Positions 21,702-29,339 of a DNA stretch of 64,000 bases are shown piece after piece. The position numbers were made by a program, and so were the translations under genes. Location: the NCBI GenBank assembly GCA_963832365.1, contig CAWHUL010000002.1, positions 295,010 through 359,009 of the forward strand. Reading direction: 5' to 3'. Under the pieces are notes generated by a model that searched no databases, had not been told where the DNA came from, and saw only the letters and a program-made list of their open reading frames with translations. Source of the stretch: CAWBRT01 sp963832365. GTDB taxonomy: Bacteria > Acidobacteriota > Terriglobia > Terriglobales > Acidobacteriaceae. Each line of letters starts with the position of its first letter. The stretch's first letter is position 1.

Positions 21702-21787
21702 TGCCGGGAGGGGGACTTGAACCCCCACAACTCGTTAGAGTCTGCGGATTTTAAGTCCGCTGCGTCTGCCAATTTCGCCATCCCGGC
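21702..21787 (-). tRNA. tRNA-Leu (anticodon TAA)
   Basis: The minus strand reads GCCGGGA...TCCCGGC as the acceptor stem, with a D-arm (GCGAAATTGGCAGACGC), anticodon stem-loop GCGGACTTAAAATCCGC giving anticodon TAA, a long variable arm (AGACTCTAACGAGTTGT) and T-arm GGGGTTCAAGTCCCCC. The long variable arm and A73 fit leucine. CCA is not encoded. Confidence 0.95.
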
Positions 21788-21881
21788 AAGTCAGTGGCAT
21801 CAACAACTTAGCATATATACGTCATCTTCCCAAATTCGCCGGTGCCCAGCACACGCCGGCAGCTCACCTATAATAAACGCG

Positions 21882-22424
21882 ATGGACTGGAAGAGTGAAC
21901 TCAGACTGGCTGTTGAGCAGGAAGATAAAGCGGCGCTCCGCAGAGCGGCCCTGGCAGGAACGGCAAGAACCATTCGCTTCCTGAGCAGTCGTCTCTCCGC
22001 CGCGGACGATGGAACCAAGTGGAAGGCTGTTCGCGGCTTGGGAGTCGTTGTCGGCGAGCGCAACGCGGTTTCCGAGGAGCGTGCCCGCGAACTGTTGCGA
22101 CGTTTTTTCTGGGCGCTCAAAGAGGAATCCGGCGCCGTGCCATACGGCGTGCCCGAAGCCATTGGAGAGGTGCTTGCGGTTCGGACCGAGTTGCAGCCGG
22201 AGTTTCTTTCCAACCTTTGTTCCTTCACGTACTACCCTGAACTCCTGCAAACCGGGCCCATTGAGCGTGGCGTCTTCTGGGCGTTGGGACGATTAGGGCA
22301 GGCGTCGGCACTCTTTTCCCCGGAAGCAATCGAGGCTGTGACGTTGGCCGCGCGCCAACATCCCGACGCCGAAAGCAGGAAAAGCGCAGCTTGGGCGCTG
22401 AGCAAATTTGACGATCCGCGCTGA
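21882..22424 (+). CDS. HEAT-repeat-like protein (DVU0298-like)
   Basis: A 180-residue, all-helical-looking soluble protein starting MDWKSELRLAVEQEDKAALR. Short helical repeats follow (RTIRFLSSRL...KWKAVRGLG, ...YGVPEAIGEVLA, ...RGVFWALGRLGQ, ...RKSAAWALSKFDDP), as in HEAT-like proteins of the DVU0298 type. These are typically scaffolds of unknown partner. The same frame is open further upstream, but that part overlaps the tRNA-Leu gene on the other strand, so ATG 21,882 is the sensible start. It is not obviously linked to its neighbours. Confidence 0.6.
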   Translation: MDWKSELRLAVEQEDKAALRRAALAGTARTIRFLSSRLSAADDGTKWKAVRGLGVVVGERNAVSEERARELLRRFFWALKEESGAVPYGVPEAIGEVLAVRTELQPEFLSNLCSFTYYPELLQTGPIERGVFWALGRLGQASALFSPEAIEAVTLAARQHPDAESRKSAAWALSKFDDPR

Positions 22425-22909
22425 CATCCCCGACTTCGAGCAAGGCCTGTCGATCTGTTTAACTACCACCAATGTGGCTATTTTGTTCTCGCCGTCCAAG
22501 GCGCCCTCCCGGTGCCGAACTGATATTGGGCATGAAAACGGCGGTGGAAATCGGCGAAAGCTCACGATTTGAGATTTTGTTTCGAGGATCGACACGGCGG
22601 TATTTCTGCCGTCCATGTAGTCTATGTAACTTGTTTATTTATAATTACTTACTGCGTATAGTTCTTCCGGAAGACGAGTTTGGCGCGAGGTTAATGAACT
22701 GTCGCTGGTATATTTATTGCCCCAATCTAGCAAAACCGTCGTAGAATAAAGTGTTTTTGGCCGAACACAGCAACCCATCAGTAGAGTTCCGGACAATACT
22801 GGCCGAAACTTTTTCAAGGCTCCCAGAGTCTAAAGAAAGAGATCCCAGAAGCAAGGTTCCCGGAAAACATCAACCTGATTAATCTCATCGCAGAGGTCGA
22901 ACTGAATTT
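22425..22909. other. intergenic region, AT-rich centre
   Basis: This 485-base gap lies between the HEAT-like gene and a small conserved gene. Its centre (about 22,630-22,650) is AT-rich and contains TATAAT at 22,640-22,645, but without a good -35 box at the right distance. No supported coding region was seen. Confidence 0.35.
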
Positions 22910-23137
22910 ATGGCTAAGAGACGCGGAAATCCTAATTGGGGCAAGCCGGAGCCGATTGGACCGGTAACGCCAACCATCACTGAATTCGAGCAGGTTGTTC
23001 GCGAATTCAAACTGCAACCCGATCAGTACATCCGCTCAACTCGTCTTCGCGAGTGGGCGCGTCGCAACAAGAACTCGAAGTACATTCCCGAACCTCTTCT
23101 CGAGGCGTGGGGGTTCGAGATCGAATCGACGCTGTAG
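22910..23137 (+). CDS. small conserved hypothetical protein
   Basis: A 75-residue basic protein beginning MAKRRGNPNWGKPEPIG, with a C-terminal region predicted helical (ITEFEQVVREF...STRLREWARRNKN). The N-terminal MAKRRGNPNWGKP block looks like a conserved opening rather than random sequence, and a strong terminator follows 25 bases after the stop, so the gene is probably real. The charge suggests nucleic-acid binding, but no known domain can be assigned. Confidence 0.6.
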   Translation: MAKRRGNPNWGKPEPIGPVTPTITEFEQVVREFKLQPDQYIRSTRLREWARRNKNSKYIPEPLLEAWGFEIESTL

Positions 23138-23162
23138 ACGTACCCTCATTGGGTGACACGCC

Positions 23163-23192
23163 GGGCCGCCATGTGCGGCCCTTCGGTTTTTT
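23163..23192 (+). terminator. rho-independent terminator
   Basis: Perfect 7-base stem GGGCCGC / GCGGCCC with loop CATGT, followed by TTCGGTTTTTT. It ends the transcript of the small gene at 22,910-23,137. Confidence 0.85.
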
Positions 23193-23265
23193 GGGAAAGC
23201 CTATTCCAGATTCGAATCATCCTCCATTCAAGCGTTCTGCTTTTTGAAGCGCCTTGCACCCGCCT

Positions 23266-23922
23266 ATGCCGTCGAACTTGCAGCAACTCCTGCCCGTGAT
23301 CATTGCGACCAGCTTCGCTGCCGGGATCAATGTCTATGCCACCGTCCTGACACTTGGGTTGCTGGCTCGCGCGCACCTGGTTGCACTGCCACCGGCCTTG
23401 AGTCTGCTGGATTCGTGGTGGACGATCGGAATCAGCGGGGCTCTGTTCTTCATTGAAATCTTTGCCGACAAGATTCCCTATTTCGACGTTGTTTGGAATT
23501 TTCTGCACACTTTCGTGCGAATTCCCGTCGCCGCTCTGTTGGCCTATCAGGCCGGATCGCAGTTGCCGCCGCAATGGCAATTGACGGCTTCGGCGCTGGG
23601 AGCCGCTGTCGCATTCGCCGCACATGCCGGCAAGACCGCTCTTCGCATCGGGGTCAATGCCACTCCCGAGCCATTGACCAACGCTGTGGTGAGCACCGCG
23701 GAGGACGGCGCTGCCATCGGCTTGACGTGGCTGGCAACGGTTCATCCCTATGCGGCGGCCACCGTGGCGATTCTCTGCATGGTTGCGCTGATGTTTGCGA
23801 TCAGGTTGATTCTGAGAGGCTTACGAAATGGGGTTGCCGCTCTGAAGCAGCAGTTGAAAAGGTCCGGAGCAAACCTTAAGTATAGCAGGCAGGGATCGTT
23901 TGACGCTCGGCGGCCCGAATGA
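23266..23922 (+). CDS. DUF4126 membrane protein
   Basis: A 218-residue protein with about five hydrophobic segments. It matches the DUF4126 pattern: an N-terminal TSFAAGINVYATVLTLGL segment, then WWTIGISGALFFIEIFADKIP and the conserved PEPLTNAVVSTAEDG motif. Function of the family is unknown. ATG 23,266 is preferred over an in-frame TTG four codons upstream. The C-terminus is basic and cytoplasmic-looking. It precedes the phosphate-transport pair on the same strand but after a 66-base gap, so cotranscription is possible. Confidence 0.75.
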   Translation: MPSNLQQLLPVIIATSFAAGINVYATVLTLGLLARAHLVALPPALSLLDSWWTIGISGALFFIEIFADKIPYFDVVWNFLHTFVRIPVAALLAYQAGSQLPPQWQLTASALGAAVAFAAHAGKTALRIGVNATPEPLTNAVVSTAEDGAAIGLTWLATVHPYAAATVAILCMVALMFAIRLILRGLRNGVAALKQQLKRSGANLKYSRQGSFDARRPE

Positions 23923-23988
23923 GATAGTTACCTGACTTTAAAAGAGCGCAGGCGGCTAACAGCACCGGCGCCAAGGTTCCTATATCTC

Positions 23989-24600
23989 ATGCGATTGATC
24001 CCGCGAGACACTCAGTTCTTCGACATGTTCGTGGAAATTTCGAACAATGTGGCACAGGCCGCGACCGTTTTGCGCGACCTCTTTCTCAATTTCCAGCATG
24101 TGCAGGAGTCGGTAAACCGCATCAAGGAACTTGAGCGTCGCGGCGATGAAATGACCCACAAGGTCTACGTCAAGCTGAACCAGACGTTCATAACCCCCTT
24201 CGACCGCGAAGACATCGCCGAACTTACGTCGCGCCTGGACGACGTTCTCGATCGCGTGAATGGCGCGAGCGACCGCCTTATTATCTATAAGATCGATTGC
24301 CCTCCGGCGGCTGCGGCGGAGCTGGCTTCGGTGATTGTGCGGCAAGCGGAAGAATTGTCCAAGGCAGTGGCGATGCTCGAGAAGCCCGACGGAATTCTGG
24401 CGCACTGCGTGGAGATTAACCGGCTGGAAAATATGGCCGATACGATTTGCCGGGGCGCGATTGGAAAGATTTTCGAAGAAGAAACAGACCCGGTGCGCCT
24501 GATTAAGAATAAGGAATTACTTGAAGTTCTGGAGATGGCCACAGACAAGGCCGAAGACGCCGCAAACGTCTTGGAAACCGTGGTTCTGAAACATGCCTGA
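23989..24600 (+). CDS. DUF47 / PhoU-like Pit accessory protein
   Basis: A 203-residue helical protein of the PhoU_div (DUF47) family. The typical start is FDMFVEISNNVAQAATVLRD, followed by IKELERRGDEMTHKVY and TPFDREDIAELTSRLDDVLD, the acidic DxxD-like metal-binding helices of the family. These proteins usually sit next to a Pit phosphate permease and are thought to modulate it, as is the case here (91 bases to the permease). A cytoplasmic location is expected. Confidence 0.9.
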   Translation: MRLIPRDTQFFDMFVEISNNVAQAATVLRDLFLNFQHVQESVNRIKELERRGDEMTHKVYVKLNQTFITPFDREDIAELTSRLDDVLDRVNGASDRLIIYKIDCPPAAAAELASVIVRQAEELSKAVAMLEKPDGILAHCVEINRLENMADTICRGAIGKIFEEETDPVRLIKNKELLEVLEMATDKAEDAANVLETVVLKHA

Positions 24601-24691
24601 CCGAACCGGATGTTCCACGGTCATTGGCAATCCTGCATGCGCCGGCGGCCACGTCCATCGCGGGCAGGTATCGCAGCTTTGAGGACTGCCT

Positions 24692-25741
24692 GTGAGCTTA
24701 GATATCCTGCTGCTTGTTCTCACCGTGCTGGTCGCGCTCACCTTCGACTTTCTGAACGGCTTTCACGACGCGGCCAACAGTATTGCCACGGTGGTTTCCA
24801 CTCGGGTATTGACGCCAAAATTGGCCGTTGTCTGGGCGGCTTTCTTTAACTTTGTAGCGGCATTCTTTTTTGGGACGGCGGTGGCCAAGACAATCGGTCA
24901 CGGCATGATCGATCTGGAGATTGTGACCCAGTACGTGGTGTTGGCCGGGCTGATGGGCGCCTGCGTATGGGATTTGCTGACCTGGTGGTGGGGCCTGCCG
25001 ACATCATCGTCGCACGCGCTGATTGGCGCCTACGCCGGCGCGGCGATCGTGCGGGCTGCAATCGTGCGGGGCTGGGGCAAGGCTTTCGGAGTCATCATCG
25101 TAGGCGGTTGGACGAAGACCATCCTGTTCATTTTTATCGCGCCGATTTTGGGACTCGTCATGGGTTTCACGTTCATGGTCATCGTGTCCTGGATGTTCCG
25201 AAGGAGCGCGCCGAGGCAGGTCGACACCTGGTTCCGCAAACTGCAACTGGTTTCGGCAGCTTGTTACAGCCTCGGGCATGGCGGCAACGACGCACAGAAG
25301 ACCATGGGAATCATCGCCGGAGCGCTTTATGCCGGCGGCATAATGACCCGGTTTGACGTGGCCCACGACTGGGGCAAGTACCACTGGCCCATCATTCTGT
25401 CCGCCCACGCCGCAATTGCGGCGGGCACTTACTTCGGAGGCTGGCGCATTGTCCACACCATGGGCTCGAAGATCACCAAGCTAAGGCCTGTGGGCGGGTT
25501 CTGCGCGGAGGCTGCCGGCGCGATCACGCTGTTTGGAACCGCGATGGCCGGCATCCCGGTGAGCACTACGCACACGATTACCGGAGCCATCATCGGCGTC
25601 GGCACCACGACCCGGCTTTCGGCGGTGCGCTGGGGCGTCGCGCAACGCATTGTGTGGGCTTGGGTGGTGACGATTCCGGCCTCCGCACTGGTCTCAGGCG
25701 CCGGGTACTGGCTCCTGCACCTGCTGGTACACGGAGCGTAG
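24692..25741 (+). CDS. pit: low-affinity inorganic phosphate transporter (Pit family)
   Basis: A 349-residue inner-membrane permease (PHO4/PF01384) that imports phosphate, usually as a metal-phosphate complex with protons. The duplicated family signature is clear: GFHDAANSIATVVSTR near residue 26 and SLGHGGNDAQKTMGII near residue 190, plus the conserved LPTSSSHALIG and VSTTHTITGAI segments. About ten membrane spans are visible. GTG 24,692 is the start, following AGGACTGCCT. It is paired with the DUF47 gene just upstream. Sodium-coupled phosphate import is an alternative within the same family. Confidence 0.9.
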   Translation: MSLDILLLVLTVLVALTFDFLNGFHDAANSIATVVSTRVLTPKLAVVWAAFFNFVAAFFFGTAVAKTIGHGMIDLEIVTQYVVLAGLMGACVWDLLTWWWGLPTSSSHALIGAYAGAAIVRAAIVRGWGKAFGVIIVGGWTKTILFIFIAPILGLVMGFTFMVIVSWMFRRSAPRQVDTWFRKLQLVSAACYSLGHGGNDAQKTMGIIAGALYAGGIMTRFDVAHDWGKYHWPIILSAHAAIAAGTYFGGWRIVHTMGSKITKLRPVGGFCAEAAGAITLFGTAMAGIPVSTTHTITGAIIGVGTTTRLSAVRWGVAQRIVWAWVVTIPASALVSGAGYWLLHLLVHGA

Positions 25742-25853
25742 ACAGCGGGCTGAATTTCGACGGGATGTCATGGCGACCGGAGGTTGGCGCTGTGCCGGAG
25801 AGGACGCTGCGTACCGACAATTACATTCGCGCAAGAAGCATCTGGGCGGAGCG

Positions 25854-25896
25854 GAGCCACCCTTTGTTTTTCGGCGACAGAAACAAAAGGTGGCTC
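25854..25896. terminator. bidirectional terminator-like hairpin
   Basis: Inverted repeat GAGCCACC(C)TTTGTTT ... AAACAAA(A)GGTGGCTC with an 11-base loop, lying between two convergent genes (pit and lpd). The T-rich and A-rich inner arms would work on either strand. It resembles a dispersed repeat and could be one. Confidence 0.5.
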
Positions 25897-25934
25897 GACT
25901 GCGCTCGCCATGACATTCTGATACTGAGAACCCA

Positions 25935-27392
25935 CTACCGTTTCGGCCGGTACATATCGGTGCTGGTTCCGTAGAAGACCTCGGCGGCTTCCATGATGGT
26001 TTCCGAGAGCGTTGGATGCGGGTGGATGGTGAGTTCCAGATCCATCGCGGTCGCTCCCATCTCGATTGCGAGCACGCCTTCGGCGATCATCTCGCCTGCC
26101 GACGGGCCGCACAGACCGATGCCAAGGATGCGCTCCGTTTTAGGATCGATCAGCAGTTTGGTGACGCCTTCGGTGCGATCGAGAGTGACGGCGCGGCCGG
26201 AAGCGCCCCATGGAAACTTCGCGACTTTGATTTCGCGCCCTTCGTTTTTCGCCTGGGTTTCCGTCAGACCGGCCCACGCGATTTCAGGATCGGTGAAGAC
26301 GACGGCGGGAATCGCGTTCGGCTCGAACGACACCTTCTTGCCCGACATATGTTCCACCGCGGTGCGTCCCTCGTGCGAGGCTTTGTGGGCCAGCATGGGC
26401 TCGCCGACCACGTCGCCAATGGCATAAATCGCAGGGTCGGCGGTCTGCAACTGCCGGTTGACCTCGATGAACCCCTTGGGGCCGACGACGACCTTGGTCT
26501 TTTCCAGTCCGGGGATCTGCGAGTTGGGACGGCGCCCAACCGAGATGAGAACCCGGTCGTAAACTTTCTCCTTCTCCTTGACGTCGCCCTTGAAGGTCAC
26601 GCGAATTCCGCCGCTCTCCTCTTTCAGCGATTCGACGGAGGTCTTGAGCATAATGCTTTCAAATTGTTTTTCGAGCCGTTTGTGCAGCGGCAAAACCAGG
26701 TCGCGGTCGGCGCCGGGAAGCAGTCCGTCCAGCATTTCCACTACGCTGACGCGGCTGCCGAGCGCGGAGTAGACCGTGCCCATCTCCAGGCCGATATAGC
26801 CTCCGCCAACCACCAGCAGACTCTTCGGCACCTCTTCAAGGTTGAGGGCTCCGGTCGAGTCCATCACTCGCGGGCTCTTGATGGAAAGCGCCGGAATGGT
26901 CGAGGGCCGCGAACCAGTCGCGATCAGGATGCGATCGAAAGTCAGCGTCTCTTCACCGGCGCCGAGTTTTTCCACTCGCAGGGTTTTGGAATCGACAAAG
27001 CTCGCGCGTCCCTGGATGTAGGTGATCTTGCGCTGCTTGGAGATCATGCCAAGCCCGCCGGTGAGCTTGTTGACGACGCCTTCCTTGAATGCGCGCAATT
27101 TGTTCACGTCGATCTTGGGCGCGGCGAACTCCACTCCCCACGTCGAAGAGTGCTGGGCTTCGTTGATAACGGCCGCGACGTGCAGCAGCGCCTTCGAGGG
27201 AATACAGCCCCGGTAGAGGCATACGCCGCCCGGATTCTTTTCCAGGTCGATCAACGTAACTTTCATGCCGAGATCGTTGGCGAGGAAAGCGGCCGCATAA
27301 CCGCCCGGCCCGCCACCGATGATGGCGAGGTTGATGGGGTTCCCGGCGGGCGTTGCTGTTGCCGGAGCGTTCGGCGTGTTATTCTCTGCCAT
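25935..27392 (-). CDS. lpdA: dihydrolipoyl dehydrogenase (E3)
   Basis: A 485-residue FAD enzyme that reoxidises dihydrolipoamide on E2 and passes electrons to NAD+. It has an N-terminal FAD dinucleotide fold (AIIGGGPGGYAAAFLA), redox disulfide C58/C63 in GGVCLYRGCIPSK, an NAD-binding fold (LLVVGGGYIGLEMG), FAD motif YAIGDVVG and a C-terminal dimerisation domain with the catalytic HPHPTLSE. It is the last gene of the aceE-aceF-(membrane protein)-lpd group. The Asn-rich first 18 residues are unusual but not a signal peptide. Confidence 0.95.
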   Translation of the reverse strand: MAENNTPNAPATATPAGNPINLAIIGGGPGGYAAAFLANDLGMKVTLIDLEKNPGGVCLYRGCIPSKALLHVAAVINEAQHSSTWGVEFAAPKIDVNKLRAFKEGVVNKLTGGLGMISKQRKITYIQGRASFVDSKTLRVEKLGAGEETLTFDRILIATGSRPSTIPALSIKSPRVMDSTGALNLEEVPKSLLVVGGGYIGLEMGTVYSALGSRVSVVEMLDGLLPGADRDLVLPLHKRLEKQFESIMLKTSVESLKEESGGIRVTFKGDVKEKEKVYDRVLISVGRRPNSQIPGLEKTKVVVGPKGFIEVNRQLQTADPAIYAIGDVVGEPMLAHKASHEGRTAVEHMSGKKVSFEPNAIPAVVFTDPEIAWAGLTETQAKNEGREIKVAKFPWGASGRAVTLDRTEGVTKLLIDPKTERILGIGLCGPSAGEMIAEGVLAIEMGATAMDLELTIHPHPTLSETIMEAAEVFYGTSTDMYRPKR

Positions 27393-27435
27393 TTCTTTAT
27401 ATTCCTATCCTTAGCAACATCGGGCGGCAGAGTGG

Positions 27436-27774
27436 TTACGGCTTATCCAACCAGCCACCGTGTCTCCGTTCTAAGGATTGATTAAATAGCCTAACCACAA
27501 AGAAGACCACGAAAAAGAGAGAAGAAAGAGGCAAGAGAAGTTCGTGTTCTAGCAACTCCCGCCTTGTCATATAGGTGATGAGACCATGCTTGTTTAGGGG
27601 ATAGATACTTCCCAGTTCGGGATGCGGTGAAGTAGGAAGGTCACGAAAATAAAACGATAGCCCCCAGCCGAGGCAAACGCAGCACAGGACGGCTGAGATG
27701 TTAGCCAGCATTTTCAACAACCTAAGATGAGTGAGCCGCATAATCTTCCTTGTAACGTGCTGCGCAATAGACAT
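27436..27774 (-). CDS. small two-span membrane protein within the pyruvate dehydrogenase cluster
   Basis: A 112-residue protein with a first membrane span (LANISAVLCCVCLGWGLSFY), a periplasmic or cytoplasmic segment containing IYPLNKHGLITYMTRRELLE, and a second span (LLLPLSSLFFVVFFVVRLF), ending with basic residues. It lies between aceF (95 bases) and lpd (43 bases) on the same strand. I do not recognise a family. The even distribution of hydrophobic segments and the spacing argue that it is a real gene, but no function can be given. Confidence 0.5.
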   Translation of the reverse strand: MSIAQHVTRKIMRLTHLRLLKMLANISAVLCCVCLGWGLSFYFRDLPTSPHPELGSIYPLNKHGLITYMTRRELLEHELLLPLSSLFFVVFFVVRLFNQSLERRHGGWLDKP

Positions 27775-27869
27775 GGTGCGTAAAAACCGTGTGCAAGATC
27801 CACGTTCAGCATTTCCTGCCCACTAAACACCAAAAGCCTGACCGGAATCAGCTGCCTAATGCTGGGCGG

Positions 27870-29318
27870 CTATCCTTGGACTGACAACAGGAACGGCTGT
27901 TCCAGGGCCTCTACGACCCATCGCACGAAGCGCGCGGCATCCGCCCCATCGATCAATCGATGATCGTAGGAGAGGGAAACTGGCAGCATCAGCCGCGGCT
28001 CAAATTTGTCTTTGTTCTTGATCCACACCGGCTCCATCCGCGAGCGCGACATGCCGAGGATAGCGACCTCTGGATAATTCACGATGGGAGTGAAGTACGT
28101 GCCCCCGACACCACCAAGATTGGTGATGGTAAAGGTGCCGCCCTCCATGTCCTCGGGGGTGAGTTTCTTGTTTTTCGCCTTGAGCGAAATCTGCGCCAGT
28201 TCCACGGCAAGCTCGACGATGTTCTTGCGGTCCACGTCGTGAATCACCGGCACCAGCAAGCCGCGATCGGTATCGACTGCAACACCGATGTGAATGTAGC
28301 GCTTGTAAATCACCTCTTCGCCACGTACATCGATGCTGGCATTGAACTGCGGAAACACCTTAAGCGCCGACGCTACGACCTTGAGCGCAATCGCCGTGAC
28401 CGTCATCTTGCCGCCGGCAACCTCGGCCTTGGCGGCGAAGCGCTGGCGCAGCTCTTCCAGTTCGGTGACGTCGGCGAGATCGTGCTGCGTGACGTGCGGG
28501 ATGGTGTTCCAGGCCTGGGCAAGGTGCTCGGCGGTCTTGCGTCGGATGGCTCGCATCGAAACTTTCTCGATGGGGCCCCACTTGGAAAAGTCTGGCAGTT
28601 GCGGCGATGGAGGCACGAACCCCGATCCCATCGCGGCTCCCGCTATGGCCGCGCCTGCGCTGCCGATCACCGATTTAGCGTAAGCCTTAACGTCTTCTTC
28701 CAGGATGCGCTCGCCCGGCCCGCTGCCACGCACGTTATAGATGTCGACCCCAAGTTCGCGAGCCAAACGGCGAACCGCGGGAGAAGCCGCCAGCGGAGGA
28801 CGGTGCTCCGGCCCGGCAGTCTTCGTCAGTTGAGATGGAACGACGGGTTGCGGTTCATCCCGGCGAATATCGGGCGGAAAAGCCTCCTCCTCGCTCTTTC
28901 CCTCCAGTTCGCGCGCGCGCGCGTAGGTGTCGCGGGCAGCTTCCTGAGTTCGGAAATCCGCGGGTGCGCGGGCTTCGGCAGGTTTCGGTTGCTGCGCTGG
29001 AGCGGCTGGCTGAGGAGCCGCCTGAGCGGGCGCGGCGGGCTCTGGTTTGGCGGGTGGAGCCGTTTTGGTCTCGCCGGCCTTGCCCTCGGCAAGCGTAAAG
29101 ATCACCTGACCCACTTTGACTTTGTCGCCCTGCTTGACCTTGATTTCGCTGACTGTGCCCGAAATCGTTGACGGGACTTCGATGACCGCCTTGTCGGTCT
29201 CCAATTCGATGACGGGATCGCCTGCGTGCACCTGCGCGCCGGGCGAAACGATCACCCGGACCAGGTCGCCCGTTTCGATATTTTCGCCCAGTTCCGGCAG
29301 TTTGAATTCGATCGCCAC
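27870..29318 (-). CDS. aceF: pyruvate dehydrogenase E2, dihydrolipoyl acetyltransferase
   Basis: A 482-residue core subunit that transfers the acetyl group from E1 to CoA. It has one N-terminal lipoyl domain (residues 1-76, lipoylated K43 in ETDKAVIEVPS), an Ala/Pro-rich linker (about 80-125), a peripheral-subunit-binding domain (about 175-215, SPAVRRLARELGV) and a C-terminal acyltransferase domain ending with SYDHRLIDGADAARF, which holds the catalytic H..DG. The start is GTG 29,318 with AAAGGA upstream, 21 bases after aceE. Having one lipoyl domain instead of three is common outside enterics. Confidence 0.95.
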   Translation of the reverse strand: MAIEFKLPELGENIETGDLVRVIVSPGAQVHAGDPVIELETDKAVIEVPSTISGTVSEIKVKQGDKVKVGQVIFTLAEGKAGETKTAPPAKPEPAAPAQAAPQPAAPAQQPKPAEARAPADFRTQEAARDTYARARELEGKSEEEAFPPDIRRDEPQPVVPSQLTKTAGPEHRPPLAASPAVRRLARELGVDIYNVRGSGPGERILEEDVKAYAKSVIGSAGAAIAGAAMGSGFVPPSPQLPDFSKWGPIEKVSMRAIRRKTAEHLAQAWNTIPHVTQHDLADVTELEELRQRFAAKAEVAGGKMTVTAIALKVVASALKVFPQFNASIDVRGEEVIYKRYIHIGVAVDTDRGLLVPVIHDVDRKNIVELAVELAQISLKAKNKKLTPEDMEGGTFTITNLGGVGGTYFTPIVNYPEVAILGMSRSRMEPVWIKNKDKFEPRLMLPVSLSYDHRLIDGADAARFVRWVVEALEQPFLLSVQG

Positions 29319-29339
29319 GATCAGTCCTTTCTTTGCTCG

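Noticed and set aside
21717..21881. Extended N-terminus of the HEAT-like protein
   Set aside because: It would overlap the tRNA-Leu gene and reads as the complement of a tRNA; ATG 21,882 gives a sensible protein.
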